A DNA stretch of 6,776 nt from Candidatus Berkelbacteria bacterium CG_4_9_14_3_um_filter_39_23 (GCA_002789815.1 PFTZ01000009.1:1-6776), one strand, 5' to 3'. Shown: positions 1 through 5,667, counted from the stretch's first letter. Numbers and translations are program-made. The notes: a model not told the origin generated them from the sequence alone.

Positions 1-1
1 A

Positions 2-1000
2 GATGGACTTCGGACTAAAGTATTGGAAATCATCCGACAAGGACTGGATAATCCTGATCCAGCCGTCCAGCGCGCCTGGGTTGATATGATTAAGCAGGCG
101 CCTAGCAATGAACGAGCCGGACTAATCCGACAAGGACTGGATAATCATGAGCCAGCCGTCCAGCGCGCCTGCGCCAATATGATTGAGTGGGCGCCTGTAA
201 ATGAACGAGCCGGACTTCGGACTAAAGTATTGGAAACCATCCAGCGAGGATTGGATAATCCTGATCCAGCCGTTCAGCGCGCCTGCGCCGATATGATTAA
301 GTGGGAGCCTGACAATGAAAAAGCCGGACTAATCCGGCAAGGACTGGATAATTCTGATCCAGCCGTCCTGCGCGCCTGCGTTGATATGATTTGGCGGACG
401 CCTAACAATGAACAAGCCGAACTAGTTAAGGTTCTTAAAGAAAAAGGCTTAACAAGTTTAGTGATAGAACCTCCTTTGTATAAAGGGTCAAACATGACTC
501 CAGGGAGATTTCAAAGAGCAAAATTCACCAAGACCGGATCTGAAACCACCTTGCTCGGAGGAGAACTTGAAGGTAAAGCTATTGTTCGGCAATTAACTCT
601 CGAGGCATTTTTAACCTGGAAAAAACTCTACGATGATCATCAACTCTGGCATAACAATGGCTTTGATTATGTGCCCATAGAACCAATTTTTTCCTTCAGA
701 TTAAACCGTCGAACAGGATTGGTTGATGTCTATACCGGAGTATTGGACTTAAATCTGGCTGATTGGAAGAAAATTTCACATGAAATCATCACTGATGAAA
801 ACATTCCTGATAATTTTATCAGTGAATTAGAGCAAGACCGAGACAGGATATTGAAAGTATTGGATGAAATGCATATCATCCATGGTCATGCTCATGATGC
901 TAATTTCTGTCTCAGATTTGAAAGAAAACGGGGAAATCCTGTTTTTTCTAAAAAACCAAGGATTTATCTGATCGACTTTGATCAGGCGATTTCGCCTTAG
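2..1000 (+). CDS. HEAT-like repeat protein with C-terminal divergent protein-kinase-like domain (5' partial)
   Basis: The frame is open to the left edge. Residues before the TTG at 23 (GLRTKVLE) match an internal linker, so the true start lies outside the window. Numbering from TTG 23 as residue 1, the first ~134 residues are four 31-residue repeats of the type IRQGLDNPDPAVQRA..DMI..AP.NE.AGL, resembling HEAT/ARM-like helical repeats used as protein-binding scaffolds. After a linker, residues ~165-325 look like a kinase/aminoglycoside-phosphotransferase fold: a beta-strand GKAIVRQL (184-191), a hinge-like GVLDLNLADW, a catalytic-loop-like HGHAHDANF (287-295) and a metal-binding-like IDFDQA (317-322). 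Against the family patterns HRDLKPEN or HGDLHPGN, the His and Asn are kept but the catalytic Asp is His (H289). There is no signal peptide or membrane segment in the visible part. The next gene is 161 bp away and unrelated. That it is a gene is nearly certain. The kinase-like assignment is inference from motifs; it may be a pseudokinase or an atypical phosphotransferase. Confidence 0.8.
   Translation, partial: DGLRTKVLEIIRQGLDNPDPAVQRAWVDMIKQAPSNERAGLIRQGLDNHEPAVQRACANMIEWAPVNERAGLRTKVLETIQRGLDNPDPAVQRACADMIKWEPDNEKAGLIRQGLDNSDPAVLRACVDMIWRTPNNEQAELVKVLKEKGLTSLVIEPPLYKGSNMTPGRFQRAKFTKTGSETTLLGGELEGKAIVRQLTLEAFLTWKKLYDDHQLWHNNGFDYVPIEPIFSFRLNRRTGLVDVYTGVLDLNLADWKKISHEIITDENIPDNFISELEQDRDRILKVLDEMHIIHGHAHDANFCLRFERKRGNPVFSKKPRIYLIDFDQAISP
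11..424 (+). repeat. Nested coding tandem repeat: two 207-bp superunits, each a 21-bp linker plus two 93-bp units
   Basis: The 93-bp units lie at 32-124, 125-217, 239-331 and 332-424. A 21-bp linker encoding RTKVLE(I/T) precedes the first and third units (11-31 and 218-238), and its two copies differ at a single base. The array is therefore two copies of linker-unit-unit with a 207-bp period, and residues at the left edge indicate that more units lie upstream. Copies are very similar at the DNA level, which implies recent duplication or ongoing homogenisation within the gene. Confidence 0.9.
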
Positions 1001-1055
1001 ATTATTAAAAGTTTTAAATACTTTATTCTGCCTATTTTTGTTCTCTCTCTGCTTG

Positions 1056-1116
1056 TCAAGTAGCCAAACCATTTAACCCAACTCGTCTCGTCATAGTTAG
1101 ATTTTACGCTACTTGA
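1056..1116. repeat. 9-bp inverted repeat in the pyrH upstream region
   Basis: TCAAGTAGC (1056-1064) and GCTACTTGA (1108-1116) are perfect complements separated by 43 nt. No T-tract follows, so it is not a standard intrinsic terminator for the upstream gene. It lies just before the pyrH promoter and could be an operator, an RNA stem or a remnant of a palindromic element; nothing in the sequence decides between these. Confidence 0.5.
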
Positions 1117-1126
1117 GGCGGGAATT

Positions 1127-1161
1127 TTGAATTTTTCTGTCTATCTGCTACAATCAAATTT
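1127..1161 (+). promoter_or_regulatory. Promoter of pyrH, predicted to give a leaderless mRNA
   Basis: A -35-like TTGAAT (1127-1132) and a -10-like TACAAT (1149-1154) are separated by 16 nt. The ATG of pyrH is at 1162, 7 nt after the -10, where transcription would normally begin. No Shine-Dalgarno sequence precedes the ATG. A transcript starting at or within a base or two of the start codon is the simplest reading; this is inference from spacing. Confidence 0.6.
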
Positions 1162-1884
1162 ATGAAATACAAACGAGTTCTGCTCAAAATTTCTGGCGAA
1201 GCATTTCTTGGCAAGCGCGAGTCAGGAATTGATTTTGACGCCACGCTTAAAATCGCAACCGAGGTAAAAAACGCGGCTGCGACCGGTAGCCAGATTATTA
1301 TTGTTAATGGCGCGGGCAATCTTTTTCGCGGGCGAAGCGCGTCTCAGTTTGGCATGGACCGAGCCACCGCTGATTATATGGGGATGATCGCGACTGTGAT
1401 GAACGCCCTCGCGCTTCAAGACGCGTTTTCAAAAATCAAAGTTGAATCGCGGGTGATGACTGCGTTTGAAGTTAGGGCAGTGGCTGAGCCGTATATTCGC
1501 CTGCGGGCGCTTCGCCACCTTAAAAGAGGTCGGATCGTGATTTTAGCCGGCGGAACTGGGCACCCATATTTTTCCACTGATTCAGCTGCCGCGCTTCGCA
1601 GTCTCGAGCTTCATGCTGATGTTTTGCTCAAAGCTACCAATGTTGACGGAGTTTATGATAAAGATCCAGCGCTTGACAAAAACGCGAAAAAATTTTCAAC
1701 GCTTAGTGTCCAACAAGCGATTGAAAAGGGCTATGGCGTGATGGACGCGCCAGCGCTTGCGTTGTGCCGAGATAATAAATTACCGATTCAGGTCTTTAAT
1801 TTATTTAAAAAGGGGAGTATTCTAAAAGTAGTGAAGGGAAGTAAAATCGGGACGATGGTCAATCCTACGCAGATACGCAGATAG
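1162..1884 (+). CDS. pyrH: UMP kinase
   Basis: This enzyme phosphorylates UMP to UDP with ATP in pyrimidine nucleotide synthesis; it is a cytoplasmic member of the amino-acid-kinase family and usually a hexamer. The 240-residue length is typical. Visible motifs are the N-terminal LLKISGEAF (K9), the nucleotide/phosphate loop NGAGNLFRG (49-57), ADYMGM (70-75), AGGTGHPYFSTDSAA (129-143), NVDGVYDKDP (160-169) and a C-terminal hydrophobic strand ending GSKIGTMV. The loop is normally GGGN; here the middle Gly is Ala (A51). The start ATG sits right behind a promoter and has no Shine-Dalgarno. The last residues (TQIRR and the stop) are spelled by an ACGCAGATACGCAGATAG repeat that continues into the intergenic region, so the extreme C-terminus is probably not conserved. 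frr follows after 99 bp, the usual bacterial partner; the genes that often precede pyrH (rpsB, tsf) are not here. Confidence 0.97.
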   Translation: MKYKRVLLKISGEAFLGKRESGIDFDATLKIATEVKNAAATGSQIIIVNGAGNLFRGRSASQFGMDRATADYMGMIATVMNALALQDAFSKIKVESRVMTAFEVRAVAEPYIRLRALRHLKRGRIVILAGGTGHPYFSTDSAAALRSLELHADVLLKATNVDGVYDKDPALDKNAKKFSTLSVQQAIEKGYGVMDAPALALCRDNKLPIQVFNLFKKGSILKVVKGSKIGTMVNPTQIRR

Positions 1885-1963
1885 CGCAAACTTCACAGAT
1901 AGAAACCCCAAACATGATTATTTATTTTTAATCTGTTTAATCTGCAATATCTGGGTATTTGCG
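1867..1963. repeat. Imperfect inverted repeat spanning the pyrH end and the pyrH-frr gap
   Basis: CGCAAA (1885-1890) and CAGATA (1896-1901) pair with TATCTG (1948-1953) and TTTGCG (1958-1963). That gives 12 base pairs interrupted by a 5x4 internal loop around a 46-nt loop. Direct repeats of CGCAGATA lie at the left (1868-1883), and ATCTG motifs recur on the right (1931-1953). No T-tract follows, so it should not by itself stop transcription into frr. It could stabilise the pyrH 3' end or be a mobile-type intergenic repeat. Confidence 0.55.
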
Positions 1964-1973
1964 AAAAATTAAA

Positions 1974-1979
1974 AAGGAG
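1974..1979 (+). promoter_or_regulatory. Shine-Dalgarno of frr
   Basis: AAGGAG ends 4 nt before the ATG at 1984. It is one of only two clear Shine-Dalgarno sequences in the window and fixes the frr start. Its presence suggests frr is translated from an mRNA with a leader, for example one continuing from pyrH. Confidence 0.8.
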
Positions 1980-1983
1980 CATT

Positions 1984-2538
1984 ATGTTAGATCAAATTAT
2001 CAAAAAATTGCAGGAAAAAATGGAGAAAGTGGTGGTGGAGTTTCGAGAAGAGATGCAAAAACTTCGCACCTCGCGCGCGTCCAGCGCTTCGGTTGAGAGT
2101 GTATTGGTTGAGCAATATGGCTCTAAAATGCCTCTTCGGCAACTGGCGTCCATTACCATTCCGCAAGCGAATTTAATCCAAATTACACCTTGGGACAAAA
2201 ATTCTTTGAGCTCAATTGAAATAGCGCTGAGAAATGTTGATTTGGGTGGCAGCCCAACCAACGACGGCGTAAATATCAGAATCACTATTCCGCCACTGAC
2301 TGGCGAGCGGCGCGAGCAACTGGTTAGATTATTAAAGCAACAGTCTGAGGAAGCTAAAGTAATTTTACGGCAGGCGCGCGAAGAAGCGCTTAAAGAAATC
2401 CAAGCCAAAGTGAAAAATAAAGAGCTCAGCGAGGACGACCTATACCGCGGCAAAGAAATTTTAGACAAAACCATTCACGAATTTAACTCTGAAATTGACG
2501 AAATATCAAAAAGCAAAGAAACAGAAATAGGCGGATAA
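1984..2538 (+). CDS. frr: Ribosome recycling factor
   Basis: RRF acts with EF-G after termination to split the post-termination ribosome into subunits. At 184 residues it is nearly the same length as the E. coli protein. The sequence follows the family throughout. The helical domain I starts with a long helix containing LRTSRASSASVESVLVEQYG, where the family usually has LRTGRA. The inserted beta/alpha domain II (about residues 32-104) carries PLRQLASITIPQ, ITPWDK and the LG.sPTNDG turn. The returning helices begin IPPLTGERREQLVRLLK, holding the conserved Arg pair, and continue through a charged coiled-coil-like stretch to the C-terminus. The start is fixed by the AAGGAG six to ten bases upstream. 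It lies 99 bp after pyrH, with which it is commonly linked in bacteria; no terminator is visible between them, so cotranscription is likely. Confidence 0.98.
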   Translation: MLDQIIKKLQEKMEKVVVEFREEMQKLRTSRASSASVESVLVEQYGSKMPLRQLASITIPQANLIQITPWDKNSLSSIEIALRNVDLGGSPTNDGVNIRITIPPLTGERREQLVRLLKQQSEEAKVILRQAREEALKEIQAKVKNKELSEDDLYRGKEILDKTIHEFNSEIDEISKSKETEIGG

Positions 2539-2546
2539 GTCGTGGT

Positions 2547-2571
2547 ATTAGTAATTATGAATTAGTAATTA
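2547..2571 (+). repeat. Short direct repeat before rseP (ATTAGTAATTA x2)
   Basis: ATTAGTAATTA occurs at 2547-2557 and 2561-2571, a 14-bp period, filling most of the 43-bp frr-rseP gap. It overlaps the place where an rseP promoter would lie. It may be simple AT-rich sequence or a repeated binding site; no function can be assigned. Confidence 0.6.
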
Positions 2572-2581
2572 GAAATTTTTT
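2570..2581 (+). promoter_or_regulatory. Possible -10 element and leaderless start of the M50 protease gene
   Basis: TAGAAA (2570-2575) lies 6 nt before the ATG at 2582, the same geometry seen for pyrH and tpiA. There is no Shine-Dalgarno. The -35 region (around 2547-2553) is a poor match to consensus, so this is a weak call based mainly on the spacing shared with the other two genes. Confidence 0.3.
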
Positions 2582-3673
2582 ATGTTATTCCTTACAATTT
2601 TCGTTTTTATCTTAATTCTTGGACTGCTAGTTTTTTTTCACGAACTAGGTCATTTTTTAGTAGCCAAAGCAGTAGGGATAAAAGTTTTAGAATTTGCTTT
2701 CGGTTTTCCACCCCGTCTTATTAAAAAGAAAAAAGGCGATACCACATATTCTATTAATGCGTTGCCATTGGGCGGTTATGTTAAACTACTCGGCGAAGAA
2801 AAGCAAAGTGACGATCCTAGTAGTTTTAATAAAAAATCCGTGAGCGCGCGACTACTTGTGTCAATCGCCGGAGTGTCGATGAACCTTATTTTTGCTTGGT
2901 TGCTTATCTCAATTGGTTTTATGGTTGGTATGACGCCATTGGTGTCTGACGCCAAAGATTTAGGCGGACGACAAGAGCCAATGATAATTGTAGCCGAGAC
3001 GTTGGCGGACGCGCCTGCCCAAAAAGTTGGCATTAAAAGCGCGATGATTCTGGAGCAAGGTGTGGCTGACGGAGAGGCGGTGGAATTTCAGACAGCCCAA
3101 GATTTGCAGGATTTCACCACCCAGTATCAAGGCAGGGAAGTGATCATCAAGGCGCGGTCCTTGGAAAATAAAGTTGTGTCGGAGTATAGATTAATACTTG
3201 GCGTTGGCGACGCTCCGCTTGGCGTTGCGATAGTAGAAAGCGCCAAAGTGCATCTGGGATTTTTCCCGGCGCTTTATCACGGCGAGCGCGAAACTATAGC
3301 TACCACCGGCATAATTTTCAAATTTATCGGCGGGTTTTTTAAAACACTTTTTGCGCAAGGAGAATTATCCAGCGAAGGATCTGGACCGGTGGGAATGTAT
3401 GTAATAACCGCCCAAGCCGTGAAAATGGGATTTTCGTTTGTGATCCAATTAACAGCTTTAATTTCCATCAATTTGGCGATTTTCAACATCCTGCCATTTC
3501 CCGCCCTAGACGGCGGGCGAGTGGTATTTTTAGCCATTGAAGGCATTTTCCGGCGTCGCATCATCAAAGAAAAAATTGAAAATATCATTCATACCATTGG
3601 TTTTGGAGTTTTGATTATTTTGCTTCTTGCTATTACCTATCGCGATGTAATAAGATTGATTTTGAAAAATTGA
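2582..3673 (+). CDS. rseP: RseP-like site-2 protease (M50 family zinc metalloprotease)
   Basis: This is an intramembrane metalloprotease. Family members cleave transmembrane anti-sigma factors or leftover signal peptides within the membrane. Residues 1-24 form the first membrane helix, ending in the zinc motif HELGH (20-24). GFPPR (41-45) and the LPLGGYVKLLGE segment (61-72) are typical. A second helix spans about 92-116. A PDZ-like region (~133-205) follows but is divergent and lacks the usual GD of the ligand loop. GPVGM is at 268-272, and a third helix leads into NILPFPALDGGR (302-313), whose D310 is the third zinc ligand. A last helix spans about 335-353. The length of 363 residues is normal for a single-PDZ member. 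The active-site set is complete, so it should be catalytic. It follows frr by 43 bp and precedes proS; the natural substrate cannot be read from this window, as no anti-sigma factor is adjacent. Confidence 0.95.
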   Translation: MLFLTIFVFILILGLLVFFHELGHFLVAKAVGIKVLEFAFGFPPRLIKKKKGDTTYSINALPLGGYVKLLGEEKQSDDPSSFNKKSVSARLLVSIAGVSMNLIFAWLLISIGFMVGMTPLVSDAKDLGGRQEPMIIVAETLADAPAQKVGIKSAMILEQGVADGEAVEFQTAQDLQDFTTQYQGREVIIKARSLENKVVSEYRLILGVGDAPLGVAIVESAKVHLGFFPALYHGERETIATTGIIFKFIGGFFKTLFAQGELSSEGSGPVGMYVITAQAVKMGFSFVIQLTALISINLAIFNILPFPALDGGRVVFLAIEGIFRRRIIKEKIENIIHTIGFGVLIILLLAITYRDVIRLILKN

Positions 3674-3700
3674 AATACGCGTTAAATGTGATACGATGGT

Positions 3701-3730
3701 TTGGCAAGGTAGAAATTGACAAATTAAAAT
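3701..3730 (+). promoter_or_regulatory. Candidate proS promoter
   Basis: TTGGCA (3701-3706) and TAAAAT (3725-3730), each 5 of 6 to consensus, are 18 nt apart and would start RNA near 3737, a leader of only about 6 nt. A perfect -35 consensus TTGACA also lies at 3716-3721, but its best -10 partners (3737-3744) would start RNA inside the coding region. The exact promoter is therefore ambiguous. No Shine-Dalgarno precedes the proS ATG. Confidence 0.45.
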
Positions 3731-3742
3731 TTTAAATATGTT

Positions 3743-4963
3743 ATGCTAGTTTCAAACCTATTTGCCAAAACAAGAAAGCAAGATCCGGCTGATGAGCAAC
3801 TTGTCAACGCCAAGCTACTCACGCGCGCTGGTTTTCTCTATAAAAATATGGCGGGCGTATATTCGTATTTGCCATTGGGATTTTTAGTTTTGCAAAATAT
3901 CAGGCGGGTCATTCGCGAGGAGTTGGGTGCCATCGGCGCCGAGGAAGTATATCTTAATGAACTTCAGGATAAAGCGACTTGGGAAGCAAGCGGTCGCTGG
4001 GACGAGCTAAAAGATATAATGTACCAATTCAAAGATTCGCGCGGGAAGGAGCTGGGACTCGCGACCACGCACGAAGAAGTAGTGGCAAAAATCGCCAAGG
4101 AATATATCAATTCATACAAAGATATGCCGAAAGGTATTTTTCAAATACAAGATAAATTCCGCAACGAACCGCGAGCGCGTTCGGGGCTACTGCGCGGTCG
4201 GGAATTTGAAATGAAGGATTTATACAGCTTTCATTCAGATAATGAGTGTTTGGATCGTTATTATCAAATGGTGGCTGGCGCGTATCGGAAAATATTTACT
4301 CGCCTAGGGATTGACGCGATTTATACTACTGCTTCGGGCGGTTCGTTTTCCCAAGAACCCTCCCATGAATTTCAAGCTATCACTGAAAATGGGGAGGATA
4401 CTATTTATTATTGCGTTAAATGCCAGATTGCTAAAAACAAAGAAATTGTCGGGGTTGACGCTGACGAAATCGAAGTGCTTTGCGATGGATGCGGGGGAAA
4501 GCTGGAGCCAAAAAGATCCATTGAGGTTGGCAATATATTCAAGTTGGGGACCAAATTCTCCAAGGCGCAAAATCTATTTTTCAAAGATAAAGACGGTAAA
4601 GAACGATTAGTAATAATGGCAAGTTATGGCATTGGCACTGGTCGAGCAATGGCAACTATTGCGGAAATAAATTCCGATGAAAGCGGTTTAGTTTGGAATT
4701 TGGAAACCGCGCCGTATAAAGCTTATGTGATAAATTTGACCAAAGAAAAATTAGATATACCAGAAAATATAGAACAAAAAGTTTTATATGATGATGGGGA
4801 TATAAGCGCTGGCGAGAAATTCGCTGACGCTGATTTACTCGGAATTCCATACCGAATAGTCAAAAGTCAAAAGACTGGCGATAAATTTGAGATTAAACAC
4901 AGAAAAAGCGGAAAAATAGAGTTGATAACTTGGCAAGAATTTGCTAAAAAAATCAATGTGTGA
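3743..4963 (+). CDS. proS: Prolyl-tRNA synthetase, short form without the INS editing domain
   Basis: A class II aminoacyl-tRNA synthetase that charges tRNA-Pro in the cytoplasm. It has 406 residues against roughly 570 for E. coli ProRS. The N-terminal catalytic region carries TTHEE (108-112). Motif 2 is seen as FRNEPRARSGLLRGREF (139-155) followed by EMKDLYSFH. Next comes the Pro-site region GGSFSQEPSHEF (199-210), which has four residues more than the usual GGSxSHEF. Where bacterial ProRS carries the ~180-residue YbaK-like editing insert, only a short segment with two CxxC pairs (C224/C227, C247/C250) is present, resembling a zinc ribbon. The chain then resumes with KRSIEVGNIFKLGTK, motif 3 GIGTGR (296-301) and a compact anticodon-binding domain (from ~323) with YDDGD..AGEKFADADLLGIP. 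The ATG at 3743 is the only good start; the upstream ATG at 3738 runs into a stop. Gene order after the M50 protease matches many bacteria. Synthetase function is near certain; loss of cis-editing is a direct reading of the length. Confidence 0.97.
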   Translation: MLVSNLFAKTRKQDPADEQLVNAKLLTRAGFLYKNMAGVYSYLPLGFLVLQNIRRVIREELGAIGAEEVYLNELQDKATWEASGRWDELKDIMYQFKDSRGKELGLATTHEEVVAKIAKEYINSYKDMPKGIFQIQDKFRNEPRARSGLLRGREFEMKDLYSFHSDNECLDRYYQMVAGAYRKIFTRLGIDAIYTTASGGSFSQEPSHEFQAITENGEDTIYYCVKCQIAKNKEIVGVDADEIEVLCDGCGGKLEPKRSIEVGNIFKLGTKFSKAQNLFFKDKDGKERLVIMASYGIGTGRAMATIAEINSDESGLVWNLETAPYKAYVINLTKEKLDIPENIEQKVLYDDGDISAGEKFADADLLGIPYRIVKSQKTGDKFEIKHRKSGKIELITWQEFAKKINV

Positions 4964-4969
4964 TTTAAT
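4941..4969 (+). promoter_or_regulatory. Possible promoter of the Pro/Ala-rich gene
   Basis: TTGCTA (4941-4946) and TTTAAT (4964-4969) are 17 nt apart, overlapping the end of proS. RNA would start near 4976 and include the Shine-Dalgarno. The -35 is a moderate match; read-through from proS is equally possible, as no terminator lies between the genes. A 9-bp direct repeat TTAACTAAG (4982-4999) lies in the predicted leader. Confidence 0.35.
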
Positions 4970-4996
4970 TAAAAAAATAAATTAACTAAGTTAACT

Positions 4997-5005
4997 AAGA
5001 AAGGA
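4997..5005 (+). promoter_or_regulatory. Shine-Dalgarno of the Pro/Ala-rich gene
   Basis: AAGAAAGGA ends 6 nt before the ATG at 5012. This is strong support that the low-complexity frame is a real translated gene and that ATG 5012 is its start. Confidence 0.75.
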
Positions 5006-5011
5006 TTTACA

Positions 5012-5506
5012 ATGGACGATCAAGTTACCACTCAAGCAGGAAGCCCGACTGATCCGGCAATGCCGGCATCAATTCCAGCGCCTGATCCAGCAATGGATTC
5101 AGTAGCGCCAGCCCCAATGGATCCAACTTCGGCAACCGAACCAACACCAGTTGATCCAGTTATACCAGCAGAGCCTATGGCAGAGCCAGCGCCAGCTACT
5201 GCCGATCCAGCCACTATGCCAGCTGAGTCAGCAGATGCGTCAATGCTAGCGCCAGAGACTCCAGCAGAAATGCCAACTATCCCACCGCAAAATCCAGAAA
5301 ATCCAGCCCCTACGCCAACTCCAGACACGGACACTAACGCTATGCCAGCAGAAACTTTAGTGCCAACCGAGCCCACAGTGCCAGCAGACGCAATCCCGGT
5401 AACTCCAGCCGAAGCGCCAGAGGCGCCAGCAGACGCAATCCCGGCAACTCCAGCCGAAGCGCCAGAGGCGCCAGCAGACAATACAGGAGCTCCCATCAGC
5501 CAATAA
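5012..5506 (+). CDS. Pro/Ala-rich acidic low-complexity protein of unknown function
   Basis: I do not recognise this 164-residue protein. About a quarter of its residues are proline (41 by my count) and a similar share alanine, with Thr, Glu, Asp, Met and Ser making up most of the rest. It contains no Lys, Arg, His, Cys, Phe, Tyr or Trp, so it is strongly acidic and almost certainly disordered. Only one Pro-Pro pair occurs (IPPQ). There is no signal peptide, membrane helix or sortase-like motif, so a cytoplasmic location is the default. Motifs such as P-A-E-x-P and D-P-x recur, and two 15-residue copies of ADAIP(V/A)TPAEAPEAP stand near the C-terminus. A good Shine-Dalgarno and a downstream intrinsic terminator (5635-5667) support expression. 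It lies 48 bp after proS. A spacer or linker-like protein, or a fragment of a larger surface/pilin-associated family, are possibilities without direct support. Confidence 0.75.
   Translation: MDDQVTTQAGSPTDPAMPASIPAPDPAMDSVAPAPMDPTSATEPTPVDPVIPAEPMAEPAPATADPATMPAESADASMLAPETPAEMPTIPPQNPENPAPTPTPDTDTNAMPAETLVPTEPTVPADAIPVTPAEAPEAPADAIPATPAEAPEAPADNTGAPISQ
5384..5473 (+). repeat. 45-bp in-frame tandem duplication
   Basis: Two 45-bp copies (5384-5428 and 5429-5473) differ at a single base (T at 5400, C at 5445), which changes Val to Ala. The near identity indicates a recent duplication inside the Pro/Ala-rich gene, likely by replication slippage; copy number may vary among strains. Confidence 0.95.
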
Positions 5507-5634
5507 TTTTCACAGAAAGATTCTGTAAATCCAGTGATCGCAAAAGGCAATCTTGTTTAATTTTGGCAAAGACCAAAAAGACCAATTTATTAAGTTTTTA
5601 GGATGGTTTTTTATTGATGACTAAAGAATTTTAC

Positions 5635-5667
5635 GAGCAAAGCCATCTTTCCACTTTGCTCTTTTTT
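5635..5667 (+). terminator. Rho-independent terminator between the Pro/Ala-rich gene and tpiA
   Basis: GAGCAAAG (5635-5642) pairs perfectly with CTTTGCTC (5654-5661) around an 11-nt loop and is followed directly by six T (5662-5667). It ends the Pro/Ala-rich transcript and overlaps the -35 region of the tpiA promoter. Confidence 0.85.

Noticed and set aside
23..25. TTG as the start codon of the HEAT/kinase-like gene
   Set aside because: The frame stays open to the window edge and the preceding residues match the internal linker RTKVLE, so translation begins upstream of the window.
984..997. AGGCG-ATTT-CGCCT hairpin at the stop codon of the first gene as a terminator
   Set aside because: The stem is only 5 bp and no continuous T-tract follows.
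4311..4610. Second + strand frame inside proS
   Set aside because: It overlaps the conserved ProRS frame entirely and shows no family features.
3671..4963. Alternative genetic code with TGA as a sense codon (seen in some candidate phyla)
   Set aside because: The M50 protease and proS both end normally at TGA at the expected family length.
5512..5526. ACAGAA-AGA-TTCTGT hairpin after the Pro/Ala gene as a terminator
   Set aside because: A short AT-rich stem without a T-tract; the better terminator is at 5635-5667.
5032..5550. Long minus-strand frame rich in Gly/Ser/Ala
   Set aside because: It is the antisense shadow of the Pro/Ala repeats; the + strand frame has a Shine-Dalgarno and a terminator, the minus frame has neither.
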